DNA from: Actinoallomurus soli
GTDB taxonomy: Bacteria; Actinomycetota; Actinomycetes; Streptosporangiales; Streptosporangiaceae
Assembly: GCF_024055715.1 (NCBI RefSeq)
Contig: NZ_JAMXMV010000019.1
Location: 92,741 to 156,740 of the forward strand
DNA: 64,000 nt
Direction of reading: 5' to 3'
Below are positions 38,422 through 48,370 of this stretch, one piece after another; positions within the stretch are counted from its first letter, which is position 1, and the number at the start of each line of letters is the position of its first letter. The notes below the pieces were generated by a model. That model was given only the letters and a program-made list of their open reading frames with translations, did not search any database and had not been told where the DNA came from. The position numbers were made by a program, and so were the translations under genes.

Positions 38422-39562
38422 GTGAAGGCAGTGGTCTACCGCGGTTCCAAGGACGTACGGGTCGAGGACGTCCCCGACGCGCGGATCGAACGGCCGACCG
38501 ACGTCCTGGTCCGGGTCACCACGACGAACATCTGCGGCTCCGACCTGCACATGTACGAAGGGCGGACGGACGTCGAAGAGGGCAAGGTGCTCGGCCACGA
38601 GAACCTCGGCGAGGTGATCGAGGTCGGCCCGGCCGTGGATCGGGTGAAGGTCGGCGACCGGGTCTGCCTGCCGTTCAACATCGCCTGCGGGTTCTGCAAG
38701 AACTGCGAGCGCGGGTTCACCGCGTTCTGCCTGTCCGTCAACCCCGGCTTCGCCGGCGGCGCGTACGGCTACGCGGACATGGGCCCGTACTCCGGCGGCC
38801 AGGCCGAGCTGCTGCGGGTGCCGTACGGCGACTTCAACTGCCTGCGGCTGCCGCCGGACGCCGAGGAGAAGGAGAACGACTACGTGATGCTGGCCGACAT
38901 CTGGCCGACCGGGCATCACGCGACACAGCTCGCCGGCGTCGCGCCCGGGGACTCCGTGGTCGTGTACGGCGCCGGGCCGGTCGGCCTGATGGCGGCCTAC
39001 TCCGCGCAGCTCATCGGCGCGAGCAAGGTGATGGTCGTCGACCACCAGAGCGACCGGCTCGCGCTGGCCGAGAAGATCGGCGCCATCCCGGTCGACCCTC
39101 GCAAGGGCTCGCCCGTCGAGCAGGTCATGGAGCTGACCGGCGGGGAGGGCGCCGACAAGGGCTGTGAGTGCGTCGGCTGGCAGGGCGCACGACCCGCAGG
39201 GCGACGAGCACCCCGAGCTGACCATGAACGACCTCGTCGCCTCCGTCCGTGCCACCGGCGCGATCGGCGTCGTCGGGGTCTTCGTCCCGGAGGACCCGAA
39301 GGCCCCAGGTGAGCTGGCCAAGCAGGGGAAGCTCCCGTTCGACATGGGGCTGTTCTTCCAGAAGGGCCTGCGCATGGGCACCGGCCAGGCCAACGTCAAG
39401 GCCTACAACCGGCAGCTGCGCGACCTGATCGCCGCCGGTAAGGCGCAGCCGTCCTTCGTCGTCAGCCACGAGCTGCCGCTGGAGCGGGCGCCGGAGGCGT
39501 ACGAGCGGTTCGACCGCCGCGAGGACGGCTGGACGAAGGTCGTCCTCAAGCCCGCGGCATGA
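38422..39562 (+). pseudogene. fdhA: Glutathione-independent formaldehyde dehydrogenase, frameshifted
   Basis: A zinc-dependent, NAD-using aldehyde-dismutase-type enzyme of about 380 residues split by one frameshift. The first frame (from GTG 38422, GGAGGGA upstream) has the catalytic zinc residues in NICGSDLH and GHENLGEV, structural-zinc Cys in ACGFCKNCERGFTAFC and Rossmann YGAGPVG. It stays in frame to CECVGWQ at 39182. The second frame takes over with AHDPQGDEHPELTMN and runs to PAA at 39562. Removing one G from the GGG at 39183-39185 restores the whole protein, so it is either a fresh mutation or a sequencing error. Substrate and pathway role (formaldehyde detoxification) come from the family. 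Confidence 0.88.
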
Positions 39563-39590
39563 CCGGCGCGGGGCCCGGCCCGTCGATGTG

Positions 39591-40277
39591 ATGATGGGGC
39601 GCGTGCGTTCCCCCATCAGGGTCGTCCTGGCCGACGACCAGACGCTCGTACGGGCCGGGTTCCGGTCCATCCTCGACAACGAGGACGACATCAGCGTGAT
39701 CGCCGAGGCCGGCGACGGAGCCGAGGCGGTGCGCCTCGCGGCGGCCGAACGCCCCGACGTCGTCCTGATGGACATCCGGATGCCCGTCCTCGACGGGCTG
39801 GAGGCCACCCGGCGGATCGTCGCCGACGAACGCCTCCGTGACGTCAAAGTCGTGATCCTCACGACGTTCGACCTGGACGACTACGTCTACAGCGCGCTGA
39901 AGGCCGGGGCCAGCGGCTTCATGGTCAAGGACACCGAGCCGATCGAGCTCATCCACGCCGTACGGGTCGCGGCGCGCGGCGACGCCCTCCTCGCGCCGTC
40001 GGTGACCCGCCGCCTGATCGGGGAGTTCGCCGCTCGCATCAAGGAACCGCCGCCGTCCGTCGAGCTGAACGCCCTGACCGACCGCGAGCGCGAGGTCCTC
40101 GAACTCGTCGCGGCGGGGCTGTCCAACGACGAGATCGCCGAGCGGCTCGTCGTCAGCCCGGCGACGGCGAAGACGCACGTGAGCCGGGTCCTCACCAAGC
40201 TGCGCGCCCGCGACCGGGCGCAGCTCGTCGTCCTGGCGTACGAGTCGGGGCTGGTCCGCCCCGGCTGGCTCGGCTGA
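39591..40277 (+). CDS. NarL/LuxR-type response regulator without adjacent kinase
   Basis: A 228-residue regulator. The receiver domain has the acidic pair in VLADDQ, phosphoacceptor Asp in VVLMDIRMPV and conserved Lys in VKD. The C-terminal LuxR helix-turn-helix is LTDREREVLELVAAGLSNDEIAERLVVSPATAKTHVSRVLTKL. No kinase gene is next to it; the unpaired kinase at 28477 belongs to the same class. Several starts are possible (GTG 39588, ATG 39591, ATG 39594, GTG 39603) and none has a good ribosome site. The cyd operon follows after about 210 bases, so control of that operon is possible but unproven. Confidence 0.92.
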   Translation: MMGRVRSPIRVVLADDQTLVRAGFRSILDNEDDISVIAEAGDGAEAVRLAAAERPDVVLMDIRMPVLDGLEATRRIVADERLRDVKVVILTTFDLDDYVYSALKAGASGFMVKDTEPIELIHAVRVAARGDALLAPSVTRRLIGEFAARIKEPPPSVELNALTDREREVLELVAAGLSNDEIAERLVVSPATAKTHVSRVLTKLRARDRAQLVVLAYESGLVRPGWLG

Positions 40278-40292
40278 GCCCCGGGCCGGGTC

Positions 40293-40332
40293 TCCTCCTT
40301 CCGGAGGATCCCCTACCGCCCCTGCGGTAGGG
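40293..40332 (+). terminator. Tandem hairpins between the response regulator and cydA
   Basis: Two stem-loops follow the regulator stop: TCCTCC/GGAGGA (40293-40308, loop 4) and CCCTACCG/CGGTAGGG (40311-40332, loop 6, perfect 8-bp stem). They likely end the regulator transcript; an attenuation role for the cyd leader is also possible. Confidence 0.6.
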
Positions 40333-40486
40333 CCGAAGGGGACGCTGCACCAGCGGATGTACGGCAGATGTCACACGTAGCCGGACGCCGTACCACCGCC
40401 TGATCCGCTTCGCTACCAGGGTGCCCGGCCCGAGGGACTCCCACGGGCCCCGTCGCACGAAGACCGCGACCGGACCTGGAGGACCG

Positions 40487-41653
40487 TTGAGCACCCTGGC
40501 GCTCGCCCGATCGTTGTTCGCCCTCACCGCGGGGACGCATTTCCTGTTCGTCGCGCTGACACTCGGCCTCGCGACGCTCGTCGCGATCATCCAGACCAGG
40601 GCGGTGTTCGGGGGCGGCGCCGTGCACGTGCGGATGGTGCGGTTCTGGGGGCAGTTGTACGTCATCAACTACGCGGTGGGGATCGTCACCGGGCTGCTGA
40701 TGGAGTTCCAGTTCGGCCTGGCGTGGCCGGGTCTGGCGGATCAGGCCCCCGGTGTCTTCGGGACGCCGCTCGCCCTGGAGACCCTGGTCGCCTTCTTCGT
40801 CGAGGCGACGTTCCTCGGGCTGTGGATCTTCGGGTGGGACCGGATCAACCGCCACGCCCACCTGGCCCTGATCTGGATCGTCACGCTGACCGCGTACGCC
40901 TCGGCGTACTTCATCCTCGTCGCGAACGGCTTCCTCAACCATCCCGTCGGATACGTACGGACCGGCGGCGGGCTGCGCGTCGACTCCGCCGGCGCGCTGT
41001 TCACGAACCCGGCGGCGCTGCTGCCGCTCGCGCACGTCGTCTCCGGAGCGTTCCTGACCGCCGGGTTCTTCATGGCCGGGATGAGCGCCTGGCACCTGTT
41101 GCGCTCGCACGAGCCGGAGCTCTACCGCCGGTCGCTGCGGATCGGCCTGATCGCCGTCCTCCTCGGCATCCTGCCGTCGGCGGCGTCCGGCGGCCTGCAG
41201 TTCCCCTACGCGCCCCACGCCACCGGCGTCCATCCCCTCAGCGGGCTCGCCGCGGAGACGATGATGGCGGCCTGGGCGTGGATGTTCGCCGTCGCCCTCA
41301 TCGCGCTGGTGAAGCTGCCGTTCACCGGCTGGCTCCTGCGCGGGCGGATCTTCCTGCGCGTCGTGACGGCGACGCTGCCGCTGCCGTACGTGGCCATGCT
41401 CGCCGGGTGGTTCTACCGCGAGACCGGGCGCCAGCCCTGGCTGATCTACGGCGTGCTGCGCACCGAGGACGCCGTACGCCCGATCGGCCACGGGGCGATG
41501 CTCGCGGCGTTCACCGGCGTGGCGGTCCTGTTCGCGGCCCTCGTCGTCGTGAACATCGCGCTGCTCCGGCGGTACGCGCGGCTCGGCCCGGATGGCGCAG
41601 CGCTCGGCCGGTCCGAGCTCCCTGCCCGGCCCGAGCCCGTCCCCTCCTTCTGA
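40487..41653 (+). CDS. cydA: Cytochrome bd-type oxidase subunit I, Q-loop-less variant
   Basis: A 388-residue membrane protein, against 522 in E. coli. Aligned by eye to E. coli CydA it keeps H19 ([12 protein letters not shown]), the heme-site acids E99 and E107 ([24 protein letters not shown]), H186 ([11 protein letters not shown]) and E445 with GRQPW (YRETGRQPW). It lacks the Q-loop: the GD...QK.KLAA.E block with quinol residues K252 and E257 is replaced by a short loop ([11 protein letters not shown]...). The region equal to FRIM, which carries R391 and the heme b558 ligand M393, reads WMFA. So oxygen-site ligands remain but the quinol site looks lost. The TTG start has TGGAGGA four bases upstream. 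First gene of cydABDC. Confidence 0.88.
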   Translation: MSTLALARSLFALTAGTHFLFVALTLGLATLVAIIQTRAVFGGGAVHVRMVRFWGQLYVINYAVGIVTGLLMEFQFGLAWPGLADQAPGVFGTPLALETLVAFFVEATFLGLWIFGWDRINRHAHLALIWIVTLTAYASAYFILVANGFLNHPVGYVRTGGGLRVDSAGALFTNPAALLPLAHVVSGAFLTAGFFMAGMSAWHLLRSHEPELYRRSLRIGLIAVLLGILPSAASGGLQFPYAPHATGVHPLSGLAAETMMAAWAWMFAVALIALVKLPFTGWLLRGRIFLRVVTATLPLPYVAMLAGWFYRETGRQPWLIYGVLRTEDAVRPIGHGAMLAAFTGVAVLFAALVVVNIALLRRYARLGPDGAALGRSELPARPEPVPSF

Positions 41654-41667
41654 CCCGGAGCGCACTC

Positions 41668-42693
41668 GTGGACACTTTCGCGTTCTCCCTGCTCGGCTTC
41701 TTCGTCGTCGGGTATTTCCTGTTGGCCGGCGCCGACATCGGCGTGGGCATGCTGCTGCCGTTCCTCGGCCACGACCGCCGGCTGACCCTCGCGGCGATCG
41801 CCCCCTTCTTCCTCGGCAACGAGGTGTGGCTGGTCGCCTCCGCCGGCCTGCTGACCGCCCTGTTCCCCGCTCTGGAGGCCGACCTGTTCGGCCGGGCCTG
41901 GGGCGCGCTGATCGTCCTCGTCGCCGCGTGGATCCTGCGCGACACCGGGCTGTGGTTGCGCGGCCGTCAGGAGGGGCGGACCTGGCGGCGCGTCTGGGAC
42001 GGGGCGATCGTCGCGGGCAGTTGGGGCGTCGCCGCGTCCTGGGGCGTGACGATCGGCGTGCTGATGGGCGGCGGCGGGCTCCTGTTCGCCGGAACGACGT
42101 GCGGCCTGTTCGCGCTGCACGGCGCGGTCTTCGCCGTCGTACGGCTCGGCACCGACGCCGCGCGCGCGGTGGCGCGGTGGGTGGTCCGGGCCGCCCTCCT
42201 CGCCGGCGTTCCCTGCGCCGTCGGCGCGGGGACGGACGATCTCGGCAGGACGGCGCCCATCGCGGCCGCGCTGGCAGCGGTGCTGGTCGGCGCGTGGATC
42301 GCACTCGCGCGGCCCGGCGGCGCCGAAGGCCGGGCACGGGACGGGTCGGCCGGGGACGGCTGGGAGCGGACCGGATCGGCGCGGGACGGATCGGCGCGGG
42401 ACCGATCGGCGCGGGACCGATCGGCGCGGGACGGATCGGCGCGGGACCGATCGGCGCGGGACGGCCGGGAGCGCAACGGGTGGGCGCGGAACGGGTGGGC
42501 GCTGGCGGCGTCCACGCTCGCCATCACCGTCGTGCCGCTCCTCGGCGGGCTGAATCTGCCGCACGTCTCCCCGGCGGACGACGCCACCCTGACGCTCACG
42601 GTCATCGGCCCGCTGGTCCCGGTCCTGCTCGCGGCGCAGGCGTGGGTGTGGTGGCTCTTCCGCGACCGGGTCGAACGGCCGTCGTACCTGTGA
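41668..42693 (+). CDS. cydB: Cytochrome bd-type oxidase subunit II
   Basis: A 341-residue membrane protein. The N-terminal [24 protein letters not shown] and [13 protein letters not shown] are the CydB hallmarks (GNEVWL). CydB pairs with CydA and completes the hydrophobic scaffold around the hemes. A loop near residues 230-275 is expanded by six 15-bp repeats ([10 protein letters not shown]), giving a highly charged, probably cytoplasmic insert between membrane helices. The GTG start has CGGAG seven bases upstream; the gene overlaps cydD as TGATG. The expanded loop is unusual for the family. Confidence 0.92.
   Translation: MDTFAFSLLGFFVVGYFLLAGADIGVGMLLPFLGHDRRLTLAAIAPFFLGNEVWLVASAGLLTALFPALEADLFGRAWGALIVLVAAWILRDTGLWLRGRQEGRTWRRVWDGAIVAGSWGVAASWGVTIGVLMGGGGLLFAGTTCGLFALHGAVFAVVRLGTDAARAVARWVVRAALLAGVPCAVGAGTDDLGRTAPIAAALAAVLVGAWIALARPGGAEGRARDGSAGDGWERTGSARDGSARDRSARDRSARDGSARDRSARDGRERNGWARNGWALAASTLAITVVPLLGGLNLPHVSPADDATLTLTVIGPLVPVLLAAQAWVWWLFRDRVERPSYL
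42373..42462 (+). repeat. Six 15-bp tandem repeats inside cydB
   Basis: Six in-frame copies of SGATCGGCGCGGGAC, differing only at the first base, encode alternating SARDG and SARDR. Copy number could vary without frameshifting. Confidence 0.93.
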
Positions 42694-44447
42694 TGGCGTA
42701 CCTGCTGTTCGCGCTCGCGCAGAGCCTGCTCGTGGTGGCCCAGGCCGACCTGCTGTCCCGCGTGCTGGCCGGAGGCGCGCCGCTGCTGCCGCTGGCGGCG
42801 GTCCTGGCCGGCCGCGCCGTCCTCCTCGCGGGACAGGGCGGCGTGTTCCGGTGGACGGCGGCCCGGCGCAAGGAGGAGCTGCGCCACCGGCTCCTCCGGG
42901 CCGGCGGCCCGGCCGCGGACGTCACGCTGCTCGGCCGGGGGCTCGACGCCCTCGACCCGTTCTACGCCGGATACCTCCCGCAGCGGTACGCCGCCGCGGT
43001 GATCCCTCTCGCGGTCCTCATCCGGCTGGTGGCGGCGGACTGGCCGTCGGCGCTCGTCATCGCCGTGACGCTGCCGCTCATCCCGGTGTTCGGGGCGCTC
43101 GTGGGGTGGCGGACCAGGGAGGCGACCCGGCGGCAGTGGGGGCTGCTGCACCGGCTGGGCGGTCACTTCCTCGACGTGGTCACCGGGCTGCCGACGCTCC
43201 GCGCCTACGGCCGGGACGAGGCGCAGACGGAGGTGGTCCGTGCCATGGCCGACGGCCACCGGCGGGCGACCGTGCGCACGCTCCGCATCGCCTTCCTGTC
43301 GTCGTTCGTGCTGGAAGTCATCGGCACGCTGTCGGTCGCGCTGGTGGCGGTGCCCGCCGGGCTCCGCCTGCTGGACGGCTCGATCGGCCTGCGGACGGCC
43401 CTGCTGGTGCTCCTCCTGGCGCCGGAGGCGTACCTGCCGCTGCGGCTCCTGGGGACCCGGTTCCACGCCGCCGCCGAAGGGCGCGCCGTCCTCGACCAGG
43501 TGGCGGAGGTCCTCGCCGAGCCCGACGCTCCGCGTGAACTCGTCGGGGCGGAGGAGCGGGCCGGGCTCGCGGCGGAGCGGCGGGAGCCGGGGGATCCGCG
43601 CCCGCCCGCCGTGAGCGAGCGGGCTTCGGCGGCGAAGGAGCGGGCTCCGGCGGCGAGCAAGCGGCGCGTGGCGAGGGAGCGGCGCGTGGCGAGGGAGCGG
43701 ACTCCGGCGGCTGGGGAGCGGGCCCTGGCGGCGGCCGAGCGGACCTCGAAGGCGGTCGAGCCGGCTCCGGCGGTGAGCGAGCGGCGGGCGGCGCGGATCG
43801 AGGTCACGGACCTGGTCGTCCGCTACCCCGGCGCCGGCGCGCCGGCCCTCGACGACCTGTCGCTGACCGTCGAGCCGGGCGAACGGATCGCGCTGTCCGG
43901 CCCGAGCGGTGCCGGCAAGACGACCCTGCTTCGGGCGGTGCTCGGCTTCGTCGTCCCCGAGAGCGGCCGGATCCTCGTCGACGGCCACGACCTCGCCGAA
44001 CTGGATCTGACCGCGTGGCGCCGCCGCGTCGCGTACGTGCCGCAGCGGCCGCACCTGTTCGCGGGCACGGTGGCGGACAACATCCGCCTCGGCCGCCCCG
44101 ACGCGGAGGACGACGCCGTACGCGCCGCCGCGGAGGCCGCCGCCGCCCACGCGTTCATCACCGCACTGCCGGGCGGATACGACGCGCCGATCGGCGAGCG
44201 CGGGCTCGGCCTGTCCACCGGGCAGCGGCAGCGCATCGCGATCGCCCGCGCCTACCTGATGGACGCGCCGATCGTGGTGCTGGACGAGCCGACGGCGCGG
44301 CTCGACCTGGCCGCCGAGGCGGCGGTCGCGGACGCCGCCGCCCGGCTGCTCGACGGGCGTACCGGGCTGCTCGTCGCGCACCGCCCGGCGCTGCTGTCGA
44401 TCGCCGACCGCGTCGTCCACCTGAGCGGGCGGGAGGTGTGCGTGTGA
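42693..44447 (+). CDS. cydD: ABC transporter CydD, cytochrome bd assembly
   Basis: A 584-residue half-transporter. Six membrane helices (1-290) are followed by an unusually long, charged linker of about 75 residues with repeated ER/AA units (43560-43795), then the ATPase: Walker [16 protein letters not shown], signature [14 protein letters not shown] and Walker [10 protein letters not shown]. CydDC exports glutathione/cysteine or handles heme for cytochrome bd maturation. The ATG overlaps the cydB stop. Two exact 18-bp units at the linker explain part of its length. Confidence 0.93.
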   Translation: MAYLLFALAQSLLVVAQADLLSRVLAGGAPLLPLAAVLAGRAVLLAGQGGVFRWTAARRKEELRHRLLRAGGPAADVTLLGRGLDALDPFYAGYLPQRYAAAVIPLAVLIRLVAADWPSALVIAVTLPLIPVFGALVGWRTREATRRQWGLLHRLGGHFLDVVTGLPTLRAYGRDEAQTEVVRAMADGHRRATVRTLRIAFLSSFVLEVIGTLSVALVAVPAGLRLLDGSIGLRTALLVLLLAPEAYLPLRLLGTRFHAAAEGRAVLDQVAEVLAEPDAPRELVGAEERAGLAAERREPGDPRPPAVSERASAAKERAPAASKRRVARERRVARERTPAAGERALAAAERTSKAVEPAPAVSERRAARIEVTDLVVRYPGAGAPALDDLSLTVEPGERIALSGPSGAGKTTLLRAVLGFVVPESGRILVDGHDLAELDLTAWRRRVAYVPQRPHLFAGTVADNIRLGRPDAEDDAVRAAAEAAAAHAFITALPGGYDAPIGERGLGLSTGQRQRIAIARAYLMDAPIVVLDEPTARLDLAAEAAVADAAARLLDGRTGLLVAHRPALLSIADRVVHLSGREVCV

Positions 44448-46183
44448 TGAGACGGCGGGTCGAGGGGTGGGAAGGGCTCCGCCTGGCCGGGGCGGTGGCC
44501 GCCGGTACGAGCGCCGAGTTCTGCGCGGTCGCGCTGACCGCGACGGCCGCCTGGCTCATCGCGCGGGCGGGACAGCATCCGCCGTTGTCCGCACTGGCCC
44601 TGGCGATCGTGGGCGTACGCGCGTTCGCATTGTTCCGGGGCGTCCTGCGCTATGGGGAACGGCTCGTCGGGCACGACGCCGCCCTCCGCGTCCTCGCCGG
44701 CCTGCGCGTCCGCGTCTACGAGGCGCTGCGTCGTGCCGCCGATCCGGCCGAGGAGACGTCGCCGCGAACACCACGGGACGCGGACGCGGTGCAGCGGATG
44801 GTCGCCGACGTCGAGTCCGTTCAGGACCTCCTGCTGCGCTGCCTGCTGCCCGCCTCGGTCGCGTGGCTCACGGGCCTGGCCGCGATCGCGGTGACGGCCG
44901 TCCTGCTGCCTGCGGCCGGCGCGGTCCTGGCCGTGGGTGTCGTGCTCGCCGGGGGCGGTCTGCCGGCCCTCGCCGCCCTCGCCGCGCGGGCGGACGCCCG
45001 CCGCGCCGCCGACGCCCGCGCCGACCTCGCGGTCCATGCCCTCGACCTGGAACGCGGCGCGGCGGACCTCGCGGCGTTCGGCGCGACCAGGCGCTTCACA
45101 GCCCGCGCCGAGGCCGCCGCGGGCCGGCTCGCACGCCTGGAGCGGCGGGCCGGGGTGATCGAGGCGGCGGTCGCGGCCCTCGGCACGGCCGTCCAGGGCG
45201 CCACCGTGCTCGCCGTGCTCTGGACGGCCCGCCGGAGCGGCGCGGACGGCGTCCTGGTCACCGTGCTCACGCTGACCGCTCTGGCCTCGGTGGACGCGGT
45301 ACTGCCCGTCGCCGAGGCCGCCCGGCGGCTCTCCGAGATCCGGCCCGCCGCCCTCCGGGTCCTCGACCTGCTACGGGCCGGCGGGCGGCCACGCCCTCGC
45401 CGGGTGTTCGTCCCGGCTCCGGTGCTGCGCCCGGCGCTCGACCTTCGCGGCGTCCGCGTGTCGTACGTGCGCGACGGAGGCGGCTCCGTCCCGGCGCTGG
45501 ACGGCGTCGACCTGTGTGTCCCCGCCGGACGCAAACTCGCCGTGGTCGGTGCCAGCGGTGCGGGCAAGAGCACCCTGCTCGGCGTCCTGACCGGCGAGGT
45601 CAGGCCCGCCGAGGGGGTGGTCCTGCTGGGCGACGCACCGCTGGGCGCGTACGAGCCGCGTGACGTACGGGCGACCGTGCGCGGACTCGCCCAGGACGCG
45701 CACGTCTTCAACGCCTCGATCCGGGCCAACGTGACGCTGGCCCGGCCCGACGCCACCGACGTCGAGGCGGCCGACGCCGCCCGGCGGGCCGGCCTGCTCG
45801 GCTGGATCGAGACGCTGCCCGAGGGCTGGGACACTTTGGCCGGCGACGCCCGATCGTCCGGCGGGCAGCGGCAGCGGCTGCTGTTCGCCCGCGCGCTGCT
45901 GGCCGATCCGCCGGTCCTGGTCCTGGACGAGCCCACCGAGGGCCTCGACCTCGCGACCGCGGACCGGCTGATCACGGACCTGCTCACCGACCGGCGCACG
46001 GTCGTGCTCGTCACCCACCGGCTCGCGCCCCTCGCGGCGGCCGACGAGATCGTCGTACTCGACCGTGGCCGGATCGTCCAGCGCGGCACCCACCGCGCCC
46101 TCACGGAAGTGCCCGGCCCTTATCAAGATCTCTGGGCGGCGGAAAGCCGCCCGGGCACCGTCCCTGCTATTCCGCGGGAGTGA
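44447..46183 (+). CDS. cydC: ABC transporter CydC, cytochrome bd assembly
   Basis: A 578-residue half-transporter, partner of CydD. Membrane helices fill residues 10-290, and the ATPase domain has Walker A VGASGAGKSTLLGVL, signature SSGGQRQRL, Walker B VLVLDEPTEG and a switch His in VTHRLAPL. The ATG overlaps the cydD stop (TGATG); an in-frame GTG three bases earlier is also possible. This ends the cydABDC operon; its 3' end overlaps the convergent zinc-ribbon gene by 17 bases. Confidence 0.93.
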   Translation: MRRRVEGWEGLRLAGAVAAGTSAEFCAVALTATAAWLIARAGQHPPLSALALAIVGVRAFALFRGVLRYGERLVGHDAALRVLAGLRVRVYEALRRAADPAEETSPRTPRDADAVQRMVADVESVQDLLLRCLLPASVAWLTGLAAIAVTAVLLPAAGAVLAVGVVLAGGGLPALAALAARADARRAADARADLAVHALDLERGAADLAAFGATRRFTARAEAAAGRLARLERRAGVIEAAVAALGTAVQGATVLAVLWTARRSGADGVLVTVLTLTALASVDAVLPVAEAARRLSEIRPAALRVLDLLRAGGRPRPRRVFVPAPVLRPALDLRGVRVSYVRDGGGSVPALDGVDLCVPAGRKLAVVGASGAGKSTLLGVLTGEVRPAEGVVLLGDAPLGAYEPRDVRATVRGLAQDAHVFNASIRANVTLARPDATDVEAADAARRAGLLGWIETLPEGWDTLAGDARSSGGQRQRLLFARALLADPPVLVLDEPTEGLDLATADRLITDLLTDRRTVVLVTHRLAPLAAADEIVVLDRGRIVQRGTHRALTEVPGPYQDLWAAESRPGTVPAIPRE

Positions 46184-46415
46184 AGATCTGGTGCATGATC
46201 CCCCGCCGGTGGCGGCCGTGGTAGGACCCGGCTCCGTCGGGGTCCGCGTCGAGATTGGCCAGGTAGTCGCTCTCGGCGTCGATCAGGCGTTCCAGCTCCC
46301 CACGGTCGAGGAAGACGCCGTGGCAGCCGACGCATTCCTCGATCATTACCCCATTACGTTCCCGAACGTCCCATTCGCCGGAACACTTCGGACACGTCAT
46401 CCCCGTCGCAGCCAT
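46167..46415 (-). CDS. TFIIB-type zinc-ribbon protein
   Basis: An 82-residue protein with a zinc ribbon of PF13453 type: CPKC near residue 8 and CVGCHGVFLDRGELE near residue 28, four Cys to bind one zinc, then a helical tail. Function of the family is unknown. AGGGGAG precedes the ATG. Convergent with cydC. Confidence 0.88.
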   Translation of the reverse strand: MAATGMTCPKCSGEWDVRERNGVMIEECVGCHGVFLDRGELERLIDAESDYLANLDADPDGAGSYHGRHRRGIMHQIFTPAE

Positions 46416-46525
46416 TGCGGCTCCCCTGTGAACGAATTCGGCGATCAGTAAGACTAATAACGATCGCCGTAAGAGGGAACGTTTTTGGCTCGCCGCTTAT
46501 TTGATCATGATGGCTCCGGAAGATC

Positions 46526-48370
46526 TCAGCGGGTGGGGCCCAGCACTTTGGGCCTGATCGACCGCATCCGCCGCCGAAACGGCGCCGCGACCCGGTTCCG
46601 TCTCAGGATCACCAGACTGGCCAGCCACAGCAGAAGCGTCTCGGCGGCCACGGCGACTCCGAGGGCGGCCGTCCAGGATCTCCTCCCCTCCCGGGCACCG
46701 GTCGGTGTGACGGTGGTCAACTCGGACGTGCCGTCGGGGCGGGGCGGCATGGCCGCCGGCCCGAGTTCGACGCTGGGCAGCACCGGCGTGGTCGGACCCG
46801 CCGACGGCCGCCCGGAGGCGCCCGTCCCCGGAATGACGGGAGCGGCGGCAACGGCCGGACCGGGCTGGGGCACGGCTCCGGCGCCCGCATCCGCACCCGC
46901 CCCACCGACCGGTCCGACGAGGTCGGCCGGTGGAACCAGCGGTGCGGGTGGAGCCGTCGCCCCGGCCGGCGCCGGCGTTCGCGCGTGCGCGGGCTTGAGG
47001 GACTTGGCGGCCGGACCGCCCTTCGGAGACGGCCGCGCCGCCCCGGTCGCGGCCGGCCCACCCTGAGGCCGGCCCGGAACCCGAGGCCGGGCGGGAACGG
47101 AGGCGGGCGCCTGAGGGTGAGCGGCACCCGGCGCCGACGTCTGAGGCCGGGCGGACACCGAGGCGGGCGCCTGAGGCCGGGCAGGAGCCGGGACCGCAGC
47201 CTGAGGCCGGGCAGCACCCGGCGCCGGAGCCTGCGTGCGGCGGGTACCCGGGGCCGGGGGTCGGGCTCGGAGGCTCGCGGCCGGCGGGCGTGGCGTCCGC
47301 CGTGGCGCCGTCGCCGGAGCGGCGCTCCGGGTTCCCGGGCCACCGGCCGGACCGGCGCTCCCCGGCACGTTCGACGGCCTGCTGCTCACCGCACCGCTCG
47401 ACGGCCCGATGCTCCCCGGCCTGCCGCCCGCCGCACCGCTCAGCGTTCCGGCGCCTCCCGGTCCCGTCGGCGACCCGATGACCGCTGGAGCCGCGGAGCC
47501 GGACGCCGAGCCGGGAGAGGGGGAACCGGACGACACGGCCTGTGGTGACGTGGACGGCGATGCCGTGGCCGGCGCCCGTACGGACCGGGTGTCGCCCGCC
47601 TTGAGCTGCGACGACGGGAGCTGCGACGACGGGAGCTGCGAGGACGGGACTCGCGAGGACGGGGCCGGGGGCGACGGCTCCGATGACGCGGGTGACCTCG
47701 GATTCACCGTGGCGGCGGAGGCGCCTCCTGCCGGTGAGGCGGCGGCGTGCAGGCTCGGATCCGGCGCGGCACCGGCCGGGACCGCCGGTGCGGAAGTCGC
47801 CGGTGCGGGGGCCGGCCGGGTGAGGCCGGCCGAAGGCCGGACGGTCCGCAGCAGGGCCACCGACCGATGCGAGGTGTTGGTCGCGCTCGCCTCCACGGTG
47901 ACGGGCGGCTCGCCGCGGACGAATCCGTTCGTCCGTATCCGCACGCGGAGGGTCCGCTCCGCGGCCAGGTCGCCGAGGTCGCAGTGGAGAACGGTCGTCG
48001 ACCCGCTCGTCACGCAGGGCGTCGCGGGCGGCTCCCAGGCCGCCGGCCCCTCGGTCGTCAGCACCAGCCGTACGCCGGTCGCCGTGCCGCCGACCGGCCG
48101 TACCCGGACCGCGTACTCCACCACTCCCGGCGTCACCGCGGCGACCTCGACCGAGGCGTCGACGCCGACGTCCCGTACCGGTGCCGCCGACCTGATGACC
48201 GCCGCACCGGTCGGCGCGGGCGCGACCAGCGCGGACGCGGGCAGCGCGGACGCGGGCAGCGCGGACGCGGGCAGCGCCGGCTCCGGAAGCGGGATCCGCC
48301 ATGCGATCGCCGGAACGGTCACCGCGGCCGTACCGACGGCGGCCAGCATCGTCCTGGACACCGGCTTCAC
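46526..48370 (-). CDS. Pro/Ala/Ser-rich surface protein with C-terminal membrane anchor
   Basis: A 614-residue, low-complexity extracellular protein. A signal peptide (KPVSRTMLAAVGTAAVTVPA) is followed by ALPAS repeats, one beta-sandwich-like domain of about 100 residues (VEYAVRVRPVGG...VTVEASATNTSH, like a DUF11 or CARDB repeat), then 350 residues of Pro/Ala/Ser/Gly repeats including SSQLP and ARPQAPAS units. Near the C-terminus a membrane helix (ALGVAVAAETLLLWLASLVIL) and a basic tail anchor it. No sortase LPXTG site is seen. The GTG at 48370 has GGGGGT upstream. Divergent from the IclR gene. Likely a wall-spanning stalk protein. Confidence 0.8.
   Translation of the reverse strand: MKPVSRTMLAAVGTAAVTVPAIAWRIPLPEPALPASALPASALPASALVAPAPTGAAVIRSAAPVRDVGVDASVEVAAVTPGVVEYAVRVRPVGGTATGVRLVLTTEGPAAWEPPATPCVTSGSTTVLHCDLGDLAAERTLRVRIRTNGFVRGEPPVTVEASATNTSHRSVALLRTVRPSAGLTRPAPAPATSAPAVPAGAAPDPSLHAAASPAGGASAATVNPRSPASSEPSPPAPSSRVPSSQLPSSQLPSSQLKAGDTRSVRAPATASPSTSPQAVSSGSPSPGSASGSAAPAVIGSPTGPGGAGTLSGAAGGRPGSIGPSSGAVSSRPSNVPGSAGPAGGPGTRSAAPATAPRRTPRPPAASLRARPPAPGTRRTQAPAPGAARPQAAVPAPARPQAPASVSARPQTSAPGAAHPQAPASVPARPRVPGRPQGGPAATGAARPSPKGGPAAKSLKPAHARTPAPAGATAPPAPLVPPADLVGPVGGAGADAGAGAVPQPGPAVAAAPVIPGTGASGRPSAGPTTPVLPSVELGPAAMPPRPDGTSELTTVTPTGAREGRRSWTAALGVAVAAETLLLWLASLVILRRNRVAAPFRRRMRSIRPKVLGPTR

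Noticed and set aside
42373..42462. Regular repeats that could suggest a CRISPR array
   Set aside because: The units are contiguous, 15 bp and in frame inside cydB, with no spacers; no array occurs elsewhere in the window.
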